Assembly (NCBI RefSeq): GCF_004353925.1 | Contig: NZ_SMOK01000017.1 | Location: 1 to 64,000 of the forward strand | Length of the DNA: 64,000 nt | Origin: Pseudomonas sp. H9 | Lineage (GTDB): Bacteria; Pseudomonadota; Gammaproteobacteria; Pseudomonadales; Pseudomonadaceae | Direction of reading: 5' to 3' | In this document: positions 43,144-52,023 of the stretch, one piece after another | Position numbering within the stretch: the first letter of the stretch is position 1 | How the letters are laid out: every line of letters starts with the position of its first letter | The notes under the pieces: model-generated | The model's database searches: none | Seen by the model: the letters and a program-made list of their open reading frames with translations, nothing else | Told to the model about the DNA's origin: nothing | Made by a program: the position numbers and the translations under genes

Positions 43144-43245
43144 CTTTGAAATACACCTGGGCTTCGACCTGCCCCGTCACTTAGGCGTTACGGTCGCGAA
43201 TGTGCTCGCCCAAAGCCCGGGCCGGTGACGATGTCGACGGTGCCG

Positions 43246-43273
43246 CCAGCCAGGCCGTTATCGGCCTGGCTGG
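43246..43273 (-). terminator. Strong 12-bp hairpin behind the flavin hydroxylase, possible terminator
   Basis: CCAGCCAGGCCG and CGGCCTGGCTGG form a perfect 12-bp stem with a TTAT loop, 25 bases past the hydroxylase stop at 43298. There is no T-run on either side, so termination would have to be factor-assisted or the hairpin protects the mRNA end. The rest of 43144-43297 shows no gene. Confidence 0.5.
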
Positions 43274-43297
43274 TGAGGTGATTGAGGGCGGGGAAAC

Positions 43298-45064
43298 TCA
43301 GTGACGGGCGAGAACGGTCTTCAGTGCTTGCAGCAGCTCCGCTTCAGCCGCAGGTGACGCACTTTGCGCACGCCAGGCGACATGATGGTCAGGACGAACC
43401 AGCACGCAGCCACCCTCTTCGATCCAGCGCTGACGGGCCCAGTCGCCGTAGCTGTCGCTATAGTCCAGGCCCAGGCCAATACGCCGCACCACAAGGTCGA
43501 TGCCCAGCTCGCGCGCAGCCGATGCTGCGGCTTGGCTCCAGGCGTCGCCACCGTGCCCGGTGAGCAAGGTCATGCGCCCGTGGCCACAGATATCCAGGGT
43601 CGACAGTTTGCGCCCGCTGCGGTCATGCAGCCAGGCATGGGGCAAGTGTGCGCCCGGCCAAGTGGTCGGGTGGTAGTAAAGTTCGTGGTCACGGCTATAC
43701 GCCGGTGCCTCGCTGCCATCACTCTGCACGGCACAACTGGCGTAGCGCTGACCGAGTTCGACACCGTGGCAATTGAACTGGTAATGCTGCAACTGGATCG
43801 CCTGCTCCAGCGCCGCGCGCCGCTCACGGCCTTCGGCGCTATCGGCATTGAGTTCGTTCAAGCTGGCCCAGCCCTCGGCCTCGCTCTGCCCTGGCTTGAA
43901 TCCCAGCGCGTTGGAGATCGGCAGCATATTGCGCACGCTGGTCATGGCCCGGTCCACCACTTGACGCCCCACCGGCTGACGCTCCTGGCTGTAACTGTCG
44001 AGCAAGCCTGGCCCGGCCTCGCCCTTGAGGGTCATGGCCAACTTCCAGGCCAGGTTGTAGGCATCCTGAACCGAGGTGTTGGTGCCCAGGCCATTGGCCG
44101 GCGGGTGCCGGTGCACGGCATCGCCACAGCAGTACACTCGACCCTGGGAATAACGCTCAGCAACCACATGGTTGATCTGCCATTTGCTGGTCGCCAACAC
44201 CTCCACCGGAAAATCCGCGTCGCCGATCACGCGTCGGGCCCGCTCGATCACCGCCGCCTCGCTCAGGTCCGGCTCGCCCTGGGCTGGGTCGTACATGAAC
44301 AACATCACCCACTCGTCCCACGGACGTACACAAATAAAGGTACCGCTGCCGACCCAATAGTCATTGCCCGGCTGCACCATCCAGTAGAGCACGCCCGGGC
44401 GGCTTTCACAGAAGCGGCGCAGGTCGGCGCGCAGCCAGACGTTGACCGCACAGCCCAGGCCCATCTCGCCTTGCAGCGGGATACCGAGCAACTCCATCAC
44501 CCGGCTGCGGGCGCCGTCGGCACCGATCATGTATTGCGCACGGACGTTGAACACACGCCCGGTCCCGCGATCGAGAATGCGTGCGGTGACGCCATCGGCA
44601 TCCTGGGTGAAATCCAGCAGTTCGTGGTTAAAGCGCATCTCACTGCCGGCACGCAGCGCCTCATTGGCCAGAATCGGTTCCATCAGGTGCTGGGGGATGT
44701 TGCACATGGCCGACGGGCTGGCCAGTTCATAGTCGGACTTGCGCTCAATGGCGTTGCCCCAGGTGAGCAATCGCCCCAACTCCTGGCCGCTGAAACCGGT
44801 GGCCCAGATATTGTTGGCCATCAGTTCATGGGGGCTGGCAGCGGCGACCACCTGCGGCTCGACGCCCGCGTCGCGGAACACTTCCATGGTGCGCTGGTTG
44901 GTGATGTGCGCCCGCGGGCTGTTGGCGGTCCAGCGATACTTGTTGACCAGCAGGTTACGAATGCCATAGCGCGACAACAGTAAAGAGGCGGTCAGGCCGG
45001 ACGGGCCGCCGCCAACGATCAGGACAGGAACCTCAATGGTTTCGGAGGTGCTTTGCGAATTCAT
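43298..45064 (-). CDS. FAD-dependent aromatic hydroxylase (TfdB/phenol monooxygenase-like)
   Basis: A 588-residue class A flavin monooxygenase. The FAD motif VPVLIVGGGPSGLTASLLLS is near 12-31, the conserved DG-type segment YMIGADGARSRVMELLGIPL near 175-195, and the ribityl motif YCCGDAVHRHPPANGLGTNT near 325-345. A C-terminal thioredoxin-like domain closes it. The length fits 2,4-dichlorophenol 6-monooxygenase and related phenol or 3-HPP hydroxylases. It is the last gene of a minus-strand operon with an extradiol dioxygenase and a FAH-type hydrolase, so it likely makes the catechol for ring cleavage. ATG at 45064 behind a GGAGT site. Confidence 0.85.
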   Translation of the reverse strand: MNSQSTSETIEVPVLIVGGGPSGLTASLLLSRYGIRNLLVNKYRWTANSPRAHITNQRTMEVFRDAGVEPQVVAAASPHELMANNIWATGFSGQELGRLLTWGNAIERKSDYELASPSAMCNIPQHLMEPILANEALRAGSEMRFNHELLDFTQDADGVTARILDRGTGRVFNVRAQYMIGADGARSRVMELLGIPLQGEMGLGCAVNVWLRADLRRFCESRPGVLYWMVQPGNDYWVGSGTFICVRPWDEWVMLFMYDPAQGEPDLSEAAVIERARRVIGDADFPVEVLATSKWQINHVVAERYSQGRVYCCGDAVHRHPPANGLGTNTSVQDAYNLAWKLAMTLKGEAGPGLLDSYSQERQPVGRQVVDRAMTSVRNMLPISNALGFKPGQSEAEGWASLNELNADSAEGRERRAALEQAIQLQHYQFNCHGVELGQRYASCAVQSDGSEAPAYSRDHELYYHPTTWPGAHLPHAWLHDRSGRKLSTLDICGHGRMTLLTGHGGDAWSQAAASAARELGIDLVVRRIGLGLDYSDSYGDWARQRWIEEGGCVLVRPDHHVAWRAQSASPAAEAELLQALKTVLARH

Positions 45065-45209
45065 GGTCGTACTCCGTACTCTTATTCTTGGATACGCAAT
45101 GCCCAGGGCTCGCGGGTCACGATCAGCCGGCAAGCCGATCCCGTGCCGCAGGCCCGGGGCGTGCGGCAACGCATGAGACATGGGCGTCAGGGTTCAGCCG
45201 GCGTGGCGC

Positions 45210-46115
45210 TCAGCCGTTCGCCTCGGTGTTATGGATGAAGTAGCCGGGCACGTCGGGGCCCCAGAGGTACAGCGAACTCTCTGCCGGGAAATCCCCCGCA
45301 GGCCATTGGCTGCCGGCTTCGATAAAGTCCATCTCCGTGGAGTATTCGCTGAACGAGCCCCACGGGTCGCGGACGTAATGGAAAAAATTCGAGCCCAGGC
45401 AATGGCGACCTGTGCCCCAGCCCTCGACGTAACCTGCACGCATCATCTGCTGCGCGCCATTGCCCACCTCGTCGATGCTCGACACCTCCCAGGCGGCATG
45501 GTGAAAGCCCTTGGCCGTGCTGTTGGCAAACGCCACCAAGTGATGGTCACAGCCGTGCGGCGCATGGGTGAAGGCGATAACATCCTGAGAGCGGTCAGAC
45601 AGCTTGAGCCCCAGTGCCTGCTCGTAGAACGCCACGGCCCGCGACACATCCGGGGAAAACAACAGCACATGAGACAAGCGCTGCGGGCGCACCTGGCCGA
45701 CCGTGTCGCGACTGCCCACGCCGCGTACGCCACGCACGCTGCGGGGTGGCTCGGGACGGGTATCCGGCATGGTCTTGCGGCCCACTTTGATCTGCAGCAG
45801 GTTGCCGTCCGGGTCGTGGAACCAGAAACCGTTACCATCACCGTGGGTGAACAACGCGCCGCTGCGTGCAACTTGTTCGCGCAGCGCAGCGAAATCGGCC
45901 TCGAAGCAGTTGAAGCTGATCCACGCCAGCGACTTGCTCGCGCCCGGTAGCAGGCGCGCCCAGCAATGGCCGTCGTCTGCATACAGGTGCAACTGCCCTT
46001 CCTGCTCGCGCAGCACCAACCCGAAGTGCTCAAAGAAGTGCCTGCCCTGCTGCAACGATGGCACGAACAGCGCGTAATGATCGATCGAATGCACACCACA
46101 GGTTGTGATAGTCAT
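45210..46115 (-). CDS. Extradiol ring-cleavage (catechol 2,3-dioxygenase-like) VOC protein
   Basis: A 301-residue two-domain VOC enzyme. Domain 1 (1-115) is degenerate and domain 2 holds the iron ligands H149 (LSHVLLFS), H206 (FHHAAWEV) and E257 (FSEYSTEMDF), plus H195 to Y258 features of type I extradiol dioxygenases. YVEGWGTGRHCLGSNFFHYV is the conserved active-site strand. It would cleave a catechol meta to the hydroxyls. Exact catechol unknown. Between the hydroxylase (145-base gap) and FAH-type gene. Confidence 0.84.
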   Translation of the reverse strand: MTITTCGVHSIDHYALFVPSLQQGRHFFEHFGLVLREQEGQLHLYADDGHCWARLLPGASKSLAWISFNCFEADFAALREQVARSGALFTHGDGNGFWFHDPDGNLLQIKVGRKTMPDTRPEPPRSVRGVRGVGSRDTVGQVRPQRLSHVLLFSPDVSRAVAFYEQALGLKLSDRSQDVIAFTHAPHGCDHHLVAFANSTAKGFHHAAWEVSSIDEVGNGAQQMMRAGYVEGWGTGRHCLGSNFFHYVRDPWGSFSEYSTEMDFIEAGSQWPAGDFPAESSLYLWGPDVPGYFIHNTEANG

Positions 46116-46189
46116 GATCGCTTCCCTCGTCTTGTTGTTGTCGAAGCCCCGGGAAAGGGGCTTCTTTCAAGTGCCTGTGCGAGGCCGAC

Positions 46190-47023
46190 TCAGGCTTCGT
46201 CCACCACTGGGTTAACCAGTACACCGATGCCTTCGATCGACACTTCCACCACATCGCCAGCCTTGAGGTAAACCTGCGGATTCATGCCGAAGCCGACACC
46301 GGCCGGGGTGCCGCTGACAATCACGTCGCCAGCCTCCAGGGTCACCGCCTCACTGAGGGTGGAGATGATGGTGGCGACGTCAAACAACATGTCTTCGGTA
46401 TTGGCCGACTGCACCAGCTTTCCGTTGACTCGGGTCTGCAGCAGCAGGCCCTTGCCACCGGGTGGCAGCTCATCGGCAGTCACCAGGTCAGGGCCGAAGG
46501 CGCCGGTGTCGTCGAAGTTCTTACCGACCGTCCACTGCGGCGATTTGAATTGGTAGTCACGCACCGAGCCTTCATTGAACAGGGCGTAACCGGCCACGCA
46601 CTCCAGCGCCTTGTCCTTGGGAATATGACGCCCACCCTGCTTGAGCACTACCGCCATTTCCCCTTCATAGTCGAGGGTGTCGGACACCCGTGGGCGTACC
46701 AGCGGCTGGTTATGGGCCGTCAGGCTGCTGGCAAAGCGTGGGAACAGGGTCGGGTAATCAGGCTGCGCGTAAGGCGATTCTTTGGTGTGGTCGGCATAGT
46801 TGAGGCCGACGCAGATGATCTTGCCGGGCTTGCGCATCAGCGGCAGGTAATCCTGCTCACCGATCTGCACCACCGCCCCCTGAGCGGCAGCGCCGTAGGT
46901 GCTCAGGTCTACCCCGCGCGCCAGCAGCGCCTCCAGGGTTTCTTCGCCCAGCACTTTAACGCCTTCTGGGGTACGGACACCGAGTACGGCGCGGCCTTGG
47001 TGCTTGAAAGACACATAACGCAT
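46190..47023 (-). CDS. Fumarylacetoacetate hydrolase-family protein (meta-cleavage hydrolase/decarboxylase-like)
   Basis: A 277-residue FAH-fold protein. The metal-binding core is visible: LDYEGEMAVVLKQGGRHIPK with E ligands, FNEGSVRDYQFKSPQWTVGKNFDDTGAFGPDLV, and the late EAVTLEAGDVIVSGTPAGVGFG. Members cleave C-C bonds or decarboxylate 2-oxo-acids from meta-cleavage products. It is the first gene of the minus-strand set. The start at 47023 matches the family N-terminus MRYVSFKHQGR; upstream codons are not family-like. Divergent from a GntR regulator. Confidence 0.85.
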   Translation of the reverse strand: MRYVSFKHQGRAVLGVRTPEGVKVLGEETLEALLARGVDLSTYGAAAQGAVVQIGEQDYLPLMRKPGKIICVGLNYADHTKESPYAQPDYPTLFPRFASSLTAHNQPLVRPRVSDTLDYEGEMAVVLKQGGRHIPKDKALECVAGYALFNEGSVRDYQFKSPQWTVGKNFDDTGAFGPDLVTADELPPGGKGLLLQTRVNGKLVQSANTEDMLFDVATIISTLSEAVTLEAGDVIVSGTPAGVGFGMNPQVYLKAGDVVEVSIEGIGVLVNPVVDEA

Positions 47024-47197
47024 GGATCGTGACCTCTTCTTGTGTTGTTCGGCCACCGTCAGGCAAGACGGCATGGGTGAAAACTAAGCCCAAACAAATA
47101 TACGGTCAACAATAAAATATATTTTTCATCAGATTTTCTATAAACGAGGCTGTGTGTATGATGGCTGCACACCGTTGATGCACGCTGGGAGTCTGCT

Positions 47198-47902
47198 ATG
47201 AACCAACCTGAACGCTGGATGGAGTCAGCCACTGGCACCGACAAGCGCACCATGGCTTCCCAGCTGGAAACCCGGGTTCGACAAGACATCATCACCGGGC
47301 GCCTGGTGCCGGGCAGCAAGCTGCGTCTGAAGGAACTCGCCGAGTCGTATGACGCCGGGGTGATCCCCCTGCGCGAAGCCCTGTCGCGCCTGGCGGCCAC
47401 CGGCTTTGTGGTAGCTACTGAACAGAAAGGCTTCAGCGTCGGGCACATTTCTGCAGAGGAAATCCGAGACATCACCCGTACCCGCTTGCTGATTGAATGC
47501 GAGGCGTTGCGGATGTCCATCACCCAAGGCGACCTGGACTGGGAAAGCCGCCTGATCGCCACCCACCATCGCCTCGATCGCCTCCCGGTGGTTGAGGGCC
47601 CGGAAAGAATGTTGCGCCCGGACTGGGAACAGGCGCATGAAGCCTTTCACACCGCCTTGCTGGCAGGCTGCGACTCGCCCTGGCTGATGCGCTTTACTGG
47701 CATGTTGCGCGACCAGACCGCCCGTTACCGGCAACTGTCGATGCACTACGCGGGCAGCATTGACCGCGACGTACCGGGAGAGCACCGAGCCTTGCTGGAT
47801 GCGGCGCTAGCCCGTGACGTCGAGCGCGCCTGCGCCTTGCTCAGCGAGCACTACGAAACCACCACCCGCAACGTCCTCAAGCACGAACGCCTGAGCGACT
47901 GA
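47198..47902 (+). CDS. GntR-family (FCD) regulator of the aromatic cluster
   Basis: A 234-residue protein. The winged helix is at 20-85 (ASQLETRVRQDIITGRLVPG, LRLKELAESYDAGVIPLREAL, SRLAATGFV), and the FCD domain follows (TRTRLLIECEALRMSI, WEQAHEAFHTALLAGCDSPW, GEHRALLDAALARDVERA). The intergenic region 47024-47197 is AT-rich and contains the two promoters; ATATACGGTCAACAATAAAA is a likely region of binding but I cannot define the operator. It probably represses the divergent FAH-dioxygenase-hydroxylase operon in the absence of substrate. Confidence 0.83.
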   Translation: MNQPERWMESATGTDKRTMASQLETRVRQDIITGRLVPGSKLRLKELAESYDAGVIPLREALSRLAATGFVVATEQKGFSVGHISAEEIRDITRTRLLIECEALRMSITQGDLDWESRLIATHHRLDRLPVVEGPERMLRPDWEQAHEAFHTALLAGCDSPWLMRFTGMLRDQTARYRQLSMHYAGSIDRDVPGEHRALLDAALARDVERACALLSEHYETTTRNVLKHERLSD

Positions 47903-48273
47903 CTTCCCGGCAGCACCGCGCTGCTGTAGGAGCGGGCTTGCCCCGCGATAGCGACCTGTCAGCCATACCGCAATCGCGGCGCAAGTCCGCTCCCACCGGG
48001 ATGGCTTCATGGCCAATTAATGCCCCACACGTCAGTTGATCCCACACCGGCAAACGGTAGCGGCAAAGTCCCTATGCTCGGCTACCTTCAATATCGGGCA
48101 CAAGCAATTCATCGTTCCACAAACAGAACATAGAAGCCCGTTCATGTGGATTACGCGCCCACCTCAAACCCACTAAAGTCAGCCGTTATTCGATCAAGGC
48201 CGTCGATTGCGACGCATTCTGTCCTCTCAACGTACCCGTATTAGAACAACGACATTTTGGGGGCAATGCACCG
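47903..48273. other. Intergenic region between GntR and OprD genes
   Basis: 371 bases without a gene. It contains the REP pair at 47925-47998, then about 275 bases rich in short A/T runs that must hold the porin promoter. A stretch AGAACAACGACATTTTGG lies just before the ribosome site. No further hairpin or coding signal was seen. Confidence 0.6.
47925..47998. repeat. REP pair after GntR gene
   Basis: GTAGGAGCGGGCTTGCCCCG CGAT, then the inverse with small changes (ATCGCGGCGCAAGTCCGCTC). Lies 23 bases after the GntR stop. Confidence 0.88.
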
Positions 48274-49692
48274 ATGAGCCGGATCACCCCGCGCCAATCC
48301 CCCTTGCTGGCCCTGAGCCTGGTATGCGCCTCTTCTGCCAGTCAGGCCGATAACTCCCTGGGCCAACGGGACAACATCAACATCGACCTGACCCAACGCC
48401 AACACGCAGAGCTGGCGATTCCAGCCGGGTTGGTCAATGGCTCAAGCCTTAACGGCCTGCTGCGCAATTACTACTTCGGCCGCGACAACCACCACACCCC
48501 GGCACGACGCGATCAGCGTGAGTGGGCGCAAGGTGTGCTGTTGTCCTTGCGCTCCGGCTACACCGACACCGTGATCGGCATGGGGCTGGATGTGCATGGT
48601 TTCAGCGCCCTGAAGCTCGACGGTGGTGGCGGCCGCGGCGGCGCCGGGTTGATGCCACTTGATAGCCAGGGCAAACCGCAAGACGAATTTGCCGCCGCCG
48701 GTGCCGCGTTGAAGTTCCGCGCCTTCGACAGCCTGCTCAAGGTCGGTGACCAACTGCTGGAAAACCCGCTGATCGCCAGTGGCAGCAGCCGCCTGTTTCC
48801 CCAAAGCTACCGCGGCGTGACGATCAAGAACTTCAGCCTCGACGCAGTCATGTTCGATGCTGGCTGGGTCGAGTCGACCCGCCTGCGCAATCAAAGCGGC
48901 CACAGTGACCTGCAAAGCGCCTATGGCAACGGCAACCGTGCCGGTGTCGCGCCTGATCGGGAAAGTTCACACATGACTTGGCTGGGTGCTACTTACACCG
49001 CCCCTCAATCACTGAGCCTGAGCGGGTACAGCGGACGCCTGCAAGACCTCTGGGACCAACACTACCTGGGCCTGAGCCGGACCTTTGCATTAGCGCACGA
49101 GCTTCGTCTGACGCCGTACCTGCACTACTACAAAACCCGCGACCAGGGCCGCAGCCAACTGGGCCCCATCGATAACGATGCCTACAGCGCCGGCCTGACC
49201 CTGGCACAAGGCAGCCAGTCACTGACCCTGGGGTTACAGAAAATCGACGGCGACACGCCGTTCGACTTTCTCGCCCAGAACGATCGCACCTTCCTGTACC
49301 TGAACAACGCCATGCAATACGCCGACTTCAACGGCCCGGGCGAGAAATCCTGGAAGCTGCAATACCAGACCAGCCTGCAGGCCCTGCGCGCGCCCAACCT
49401 GCAGTTCAGTATCGGCTACACCCGCGGCGAAGCCGACCTCACCCGTGTCGACCCTGCCAGCCCTGGCTATGGCTACATCTATAACCCCGACGGCAAACAC
49501 GCCAAGCACTGGGAGCGCGACATCGCCTTGCGCTATGCCGTGCCCGAAGGCCAGGCCAAGGGCCTCAACCTGACCCTGCGCTGGGCCAGCCACCGCCCCG
49601 GCGACGGTTACACCGCCCCCGGCAACACCCGCGGCAACGCCAGCGCCGACGAATACCGGGTGATCCTCGATTATCCGTTCAACCTGCTTTGA
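48274..49692 (+). CDS. OprD-family outer-membrane porin
   Basis: A 472-residue porin. A signal peptide (PRQSPLLALSLVCASSASQA|DNS) is followed by the OprD core: LLRNYYFGRDNHHTPARRDQ, GYTDTVIGMGLDVHGFSALKLD, GAALKFRAFDSLLKVGDQLL, and SSRLFPQSYRGVTIKNFSLD. It ends with DEYRVILDYPFNLL, a typical last strand ending in an aromatic-rich pair. OprD/OpdK-type porins take up amino acids or aromatic acids; next to the meta-cleavage cluster an aromatic acid is likely. The SphA-like gene begins 25 bases downstream. Confidence 0.88.
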   Translation: MSRITPRQSPLLALSLVCASSASQADNSLGQRDNINIDLTQRQHAELAIPAGLVNGSSLNGLLRNYYFGRDNHHTPARRDQREWAQGVLLSLRSGYTDTVIGMGLDVHGFSALKLDGGGGRGGAGLMPLDSQGKPQDEFAAAGAALKFRAFDSLLKVGDQLLENPLIASGSSRLFPQSYRGVTIKNFSLDAVMFDAGWVESTRLRNQSGHSDLQSAYGNGNRAGVAPDRESSHMTWLGATYTAPQSLSLSGYSGRLQDLWDQHYLGLSRTFALAHELRLTPYLHYYKTRDQGRSQLGPIDNDAYSAGLTLAQGSQSLTLGLQKIDGDTPFDFLAQNDRTFLYLNNAMQYADFNGPGEKSWKLQYQTSLQALRAPNLQFSIGYTRGEADLTRVDPASPGYGYIYNPDGKHAKHWERDIALRYAVPEGQAKGLNLTLRWASHRPGDGYTAPGNTRGNASADEYRVILDYPFNLL

Positions 49693-49717
49693 TCAACGCC
49701 CGACAAGAGACCAACGC

Positions 49718-50638
49718 ATGCGTGCAACACACCTGTCCACCCTTGGCCTGCTCTGGCCCCTGCTGTGTCTGGAAGCCCAGGCCGACAGCGTCAGCCTGCC
49801 CCCCTTGCCGCTGGGTAACACCAGCTTCCTGGACGGCATCACCATGCCCGGCATGCTGTTCGAGCTGCCGTTGCAATACAATCGCAGCAATCAGGCGGTT
49901 GACGCCGGTGGCCACTCGGTACCCGGCAAGCAACGGGTGCGCAGTGCCACCTTGCTCCCGCACTTTGCCTACATCAGTGAACAGCGCATTGCTGGCGCCT
50001 ACTACGGCGCTGAAGTGCTGTTACCGTTGGTTCACCTGGACCTGGACATCGACGGCGGCCCGCAAGGCACCCGCACCCGTCAGGGCGACCTGGTGGTCAG
50101 CCCGTTACTCTTGCAATGGGACCCAGTGACCCTGTTCGGACGCCCCTTCTGGCAGCGCTTGAACTTCGTCTTCACCCTCCCCACCGGCGACTACGACAAG
50201 AACGCCGAGATCAACACCGGCAGCAACGTCTGGACCTTCAGCCCGCACTACGCCTTCACCTGGCTGGCCAGCGAGCGCCTGGAGTTCAGCGGCCGCCTGC
50301 ACTACGCCTGGAACAGCCGCAATGACAGCCCGGCCGAGCGCCTGCAAGCCAGCGATATTCAACCCGGCGAAGCTGTGCACAGTAACTTTGCAGCATCCTA
50401 TGCACTGGACGAACACTGGCGAGTCGGCCTGGCCGGCTACCACCTCAAGCAGATCAGCGCCGACCGCATTGATGGCCATCGCCAGAAAGACTCCAAGGAA
50501 CAGGTATTCGGCTTTGGCCCAGGGGTGCGCTACAGCACCGGCGGGCACAGTGTGTTCGTTAACTACTACAGTGAGTCTGGTGCGCGTAATCGGGCCGAGG
50601 GCGATCAGCTGACCCTGCGCTACCTGTTGGCGTTTTAG
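49718..50638 (+). CDS. SphA/phenol meta-pathway-type outer-membrane protein
   Basis: A 306-residue protein of the Phenol_MetA_deg (SphA-like) family. The signal peptide LGLLWPLLCLEAQA|DSVSLP is followed by PLGNTSFLDGITMPGMLFEL, and a beta-rich region with alternating aromatic/hydrophobic strands. Ends with QLTLRYLLAF, a barrel-closing C-terminal Phe. Family members sit in aromatic and phenolic degradation clusters and are thought to help uptake. Probably in the same operon as the OprD gene. Its stop overlaps the convergent regulator gene by 4 bases. Confidence 0.83.
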   Translation: MRATHLSTLGLLWPLLCLEAQADSVSLPPLPLGNTSFLDGITMPGMLFELPLQYNRSNQAVDAGGHSVPGKQRVRSATLLPHFAYISEQRIAGAYYGAEVLLPLVHLDLDIDGGPQGTRTRQGDLVVSPLLLQWDPVTLFGRPFWQRLNFVFTLPTGDYDKNAEINTGSNVWTFSPHYAFTWLASERLEFSGRLHYAWNSRNDSPAERLQASDIQPGEAVHSNFAASYALDEHWRVGLAGYHLKQISADRIDGHRQKDSKEQVFGFGPGVRYSTGGHSVFVNYYSESGARNRAEGDQLTLRYLLAF

Positions 50639-52023
50639 GCCAGTTGCAGCGCCTCACGCAGCACACTCAAACCAGCCTGCAAGTCATTGTGCGCCGAAGG
50701 CGGCCACCCCAGGCGCAGATGCTGGCGATAGTCGCCTTGCAAGCTGAACAACTCACCCGGTGCAATCACCAGCCCTTGATCGAGCATGCGGTGGAACAGC
50801 GGGCGGATGTCCAGGGTTGTGTGTGCCTGCGCCCAGATAGTGGTGCCACCTTCGGGCATATGGAACTGCAGGTGTGGCCCCAGCTGCACCTGCATCTGCC
50901 GGTACAAATGGGCGACGCGCTCCTGCAATCGCATTCGGGCCTGCTCCAGGTGTACGTCAACCCGCCCTTTGGCATACAACCGCGCCACTGCTTGCTGGCG
51001 TAACGGCGGCAAGCGAAAACCGCGGAGCATGAACTGACGCTGCAAACGCTGCGGGCAGTGGCGTGTCAGGGCATATGCATAAGGTGCTTCGGCGCCCACT
51101 GTGCGCTCCAGTGACGAGAACACCAGCAAGCGCTGCGGGTCGACCAATTCACGCAGCAAGCTTTGGGGCGGCGCAGCAAAGCAGTACTCGCTCTCCAGGT
51201 CATTCTCCAGCAGCCACACGTCGTACTCCGCCAACAGCTGGGCAATCGCTTGCTGCTGGGCCTGTGGCTGCAGGCTGCCGTGCGGGCTGTTCAAGCGTGA
51301 GGCGAGCATGACCATACGCACCGGTTCGCGCTTGAGCACCTCGGTGAAGCGCTCCAGATCCACTGCACCATCACTGCCTAATGGCAGCTCGATAACCCGC
51401 AAACCGGTAGCCTGCAAGATTCTCAGCAGGCGCCAGGAACAGGGCGTTGTTACCACAATCGTACACCCCTGCAACTCCACTGCAGCCAGCACGGTCTCGA
51501 ACAACGCGTGCAGGTCCACCGCCAGGTAGACATCCTCGGCATTCCAGTACAGTTGCACCGAGCGGGTATAGCGCGCCGCCAGGGCGGTTCGCAATTCCAG
51601 ATCACCACAAGGGTGGGCGCAACCGGCAGGCCGTGGGTTGTTGCGCAACAGTTGACGCTCGACACCGAACAAGCTGGCCTCCAATGAAGGCAGCGACTGC
51701 ACACCACTGAACGCCAGCATTTGCGGGCTGCTTGCGTGCTGCTGCAGTTCTTGCACCATGTCATCGGCGTACAGCGCCTGGGCGACCAGCGTGCCACCCC
51801 TGGCAAAGTAGCCCGACTTCGGCACGGACTGCACACGCCCCTCGTGCTCAAGCAGCGAATAGGCGTACTGAACCGTTGAAATCGACACGTTCAAGCGTTG
51901 GGCCAGATCGCGCAGTGAAGGTAACTTGCTGTAACTGCCAGGGGGCATCTGCGCGATCAGCTCACCCAGGTAGCGATACACCGCCTGGTAGGCGAACTCG
52001 CTGTTTTTTGTCCGCTGCTTCAT
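50635..52023 (-). CDS. MocR/GntR-type regulator with degenerate aminotransferase domain
   Basis: A 462-residue protein. The N-terminal winged helix at 30-75 (SKLPSLRDLAQRLNVSISTV, AYSLLEHEGRVQSVPKSGYF) is GntR/MocR. The rest resembles a fold-type I aminotransferase (PCGDLELRTALAARYTRS, WLLENDLESEYCF). In place of the SFSKTLxPG motif, which holds the PLP lysine, it reads VFSSLERTVGAEAPYAY, with E306/R307 and no lysine. The protein probably cannot form the aldimine and may have lost PLP use. Its ATG overlaps the upstream gene's stop (ATGA). Confidence 0.83.
   Translation of the reverse strand: MKQRTKNSEFAYQAVYRYLGELIAQMPPGSYSKLPSLRDLAQRLNVSISTVQYAYSLLEHEGRVQSVPKSGYFARGGTLVAQALYADDMVQELQQHASSPQMLAFSGVQSLPSLEASLFGVERQLLRNNPRPAGCAHPCGDLELRTALAARYTRSVQLYWNAEDVYLAVDLHALFETVLAAVELQGCTIVVTTPCSWRLLRILQATGLRVIELPLGSDGAVDLERFTEVLKREPVRMVMLASRLNSPHGSLQPQAQQQAIAQLLAEYDVWLLENDLESEYCFAAPPQSLLRELVDPQRLLVFSSLERTVGAEAPYAYALTRHCPQRLQRQFMLRGFRLPPLRQQAVARLYAKGRVDVHLEQARMRLQERVAHLYRQMQVQLGPHLQFHMPEGGTTIWAQAHTTLDIRPLFHRMLDQGLVIAPGELFSLQGDYRQHLRLGWPPSAHNDLQAGLSVLREALQLA

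Noticed and set aside
43144..43297. Possible remnant of an aldehyde dehydrogenase (GTVDIVTGPG and, in another frame, LGEHIRDRNA on the minus strand)
   Set aside because: Only about 25 residues in two frames; this could be chance. The hairpin at 43246-43273 explains the most regular part.
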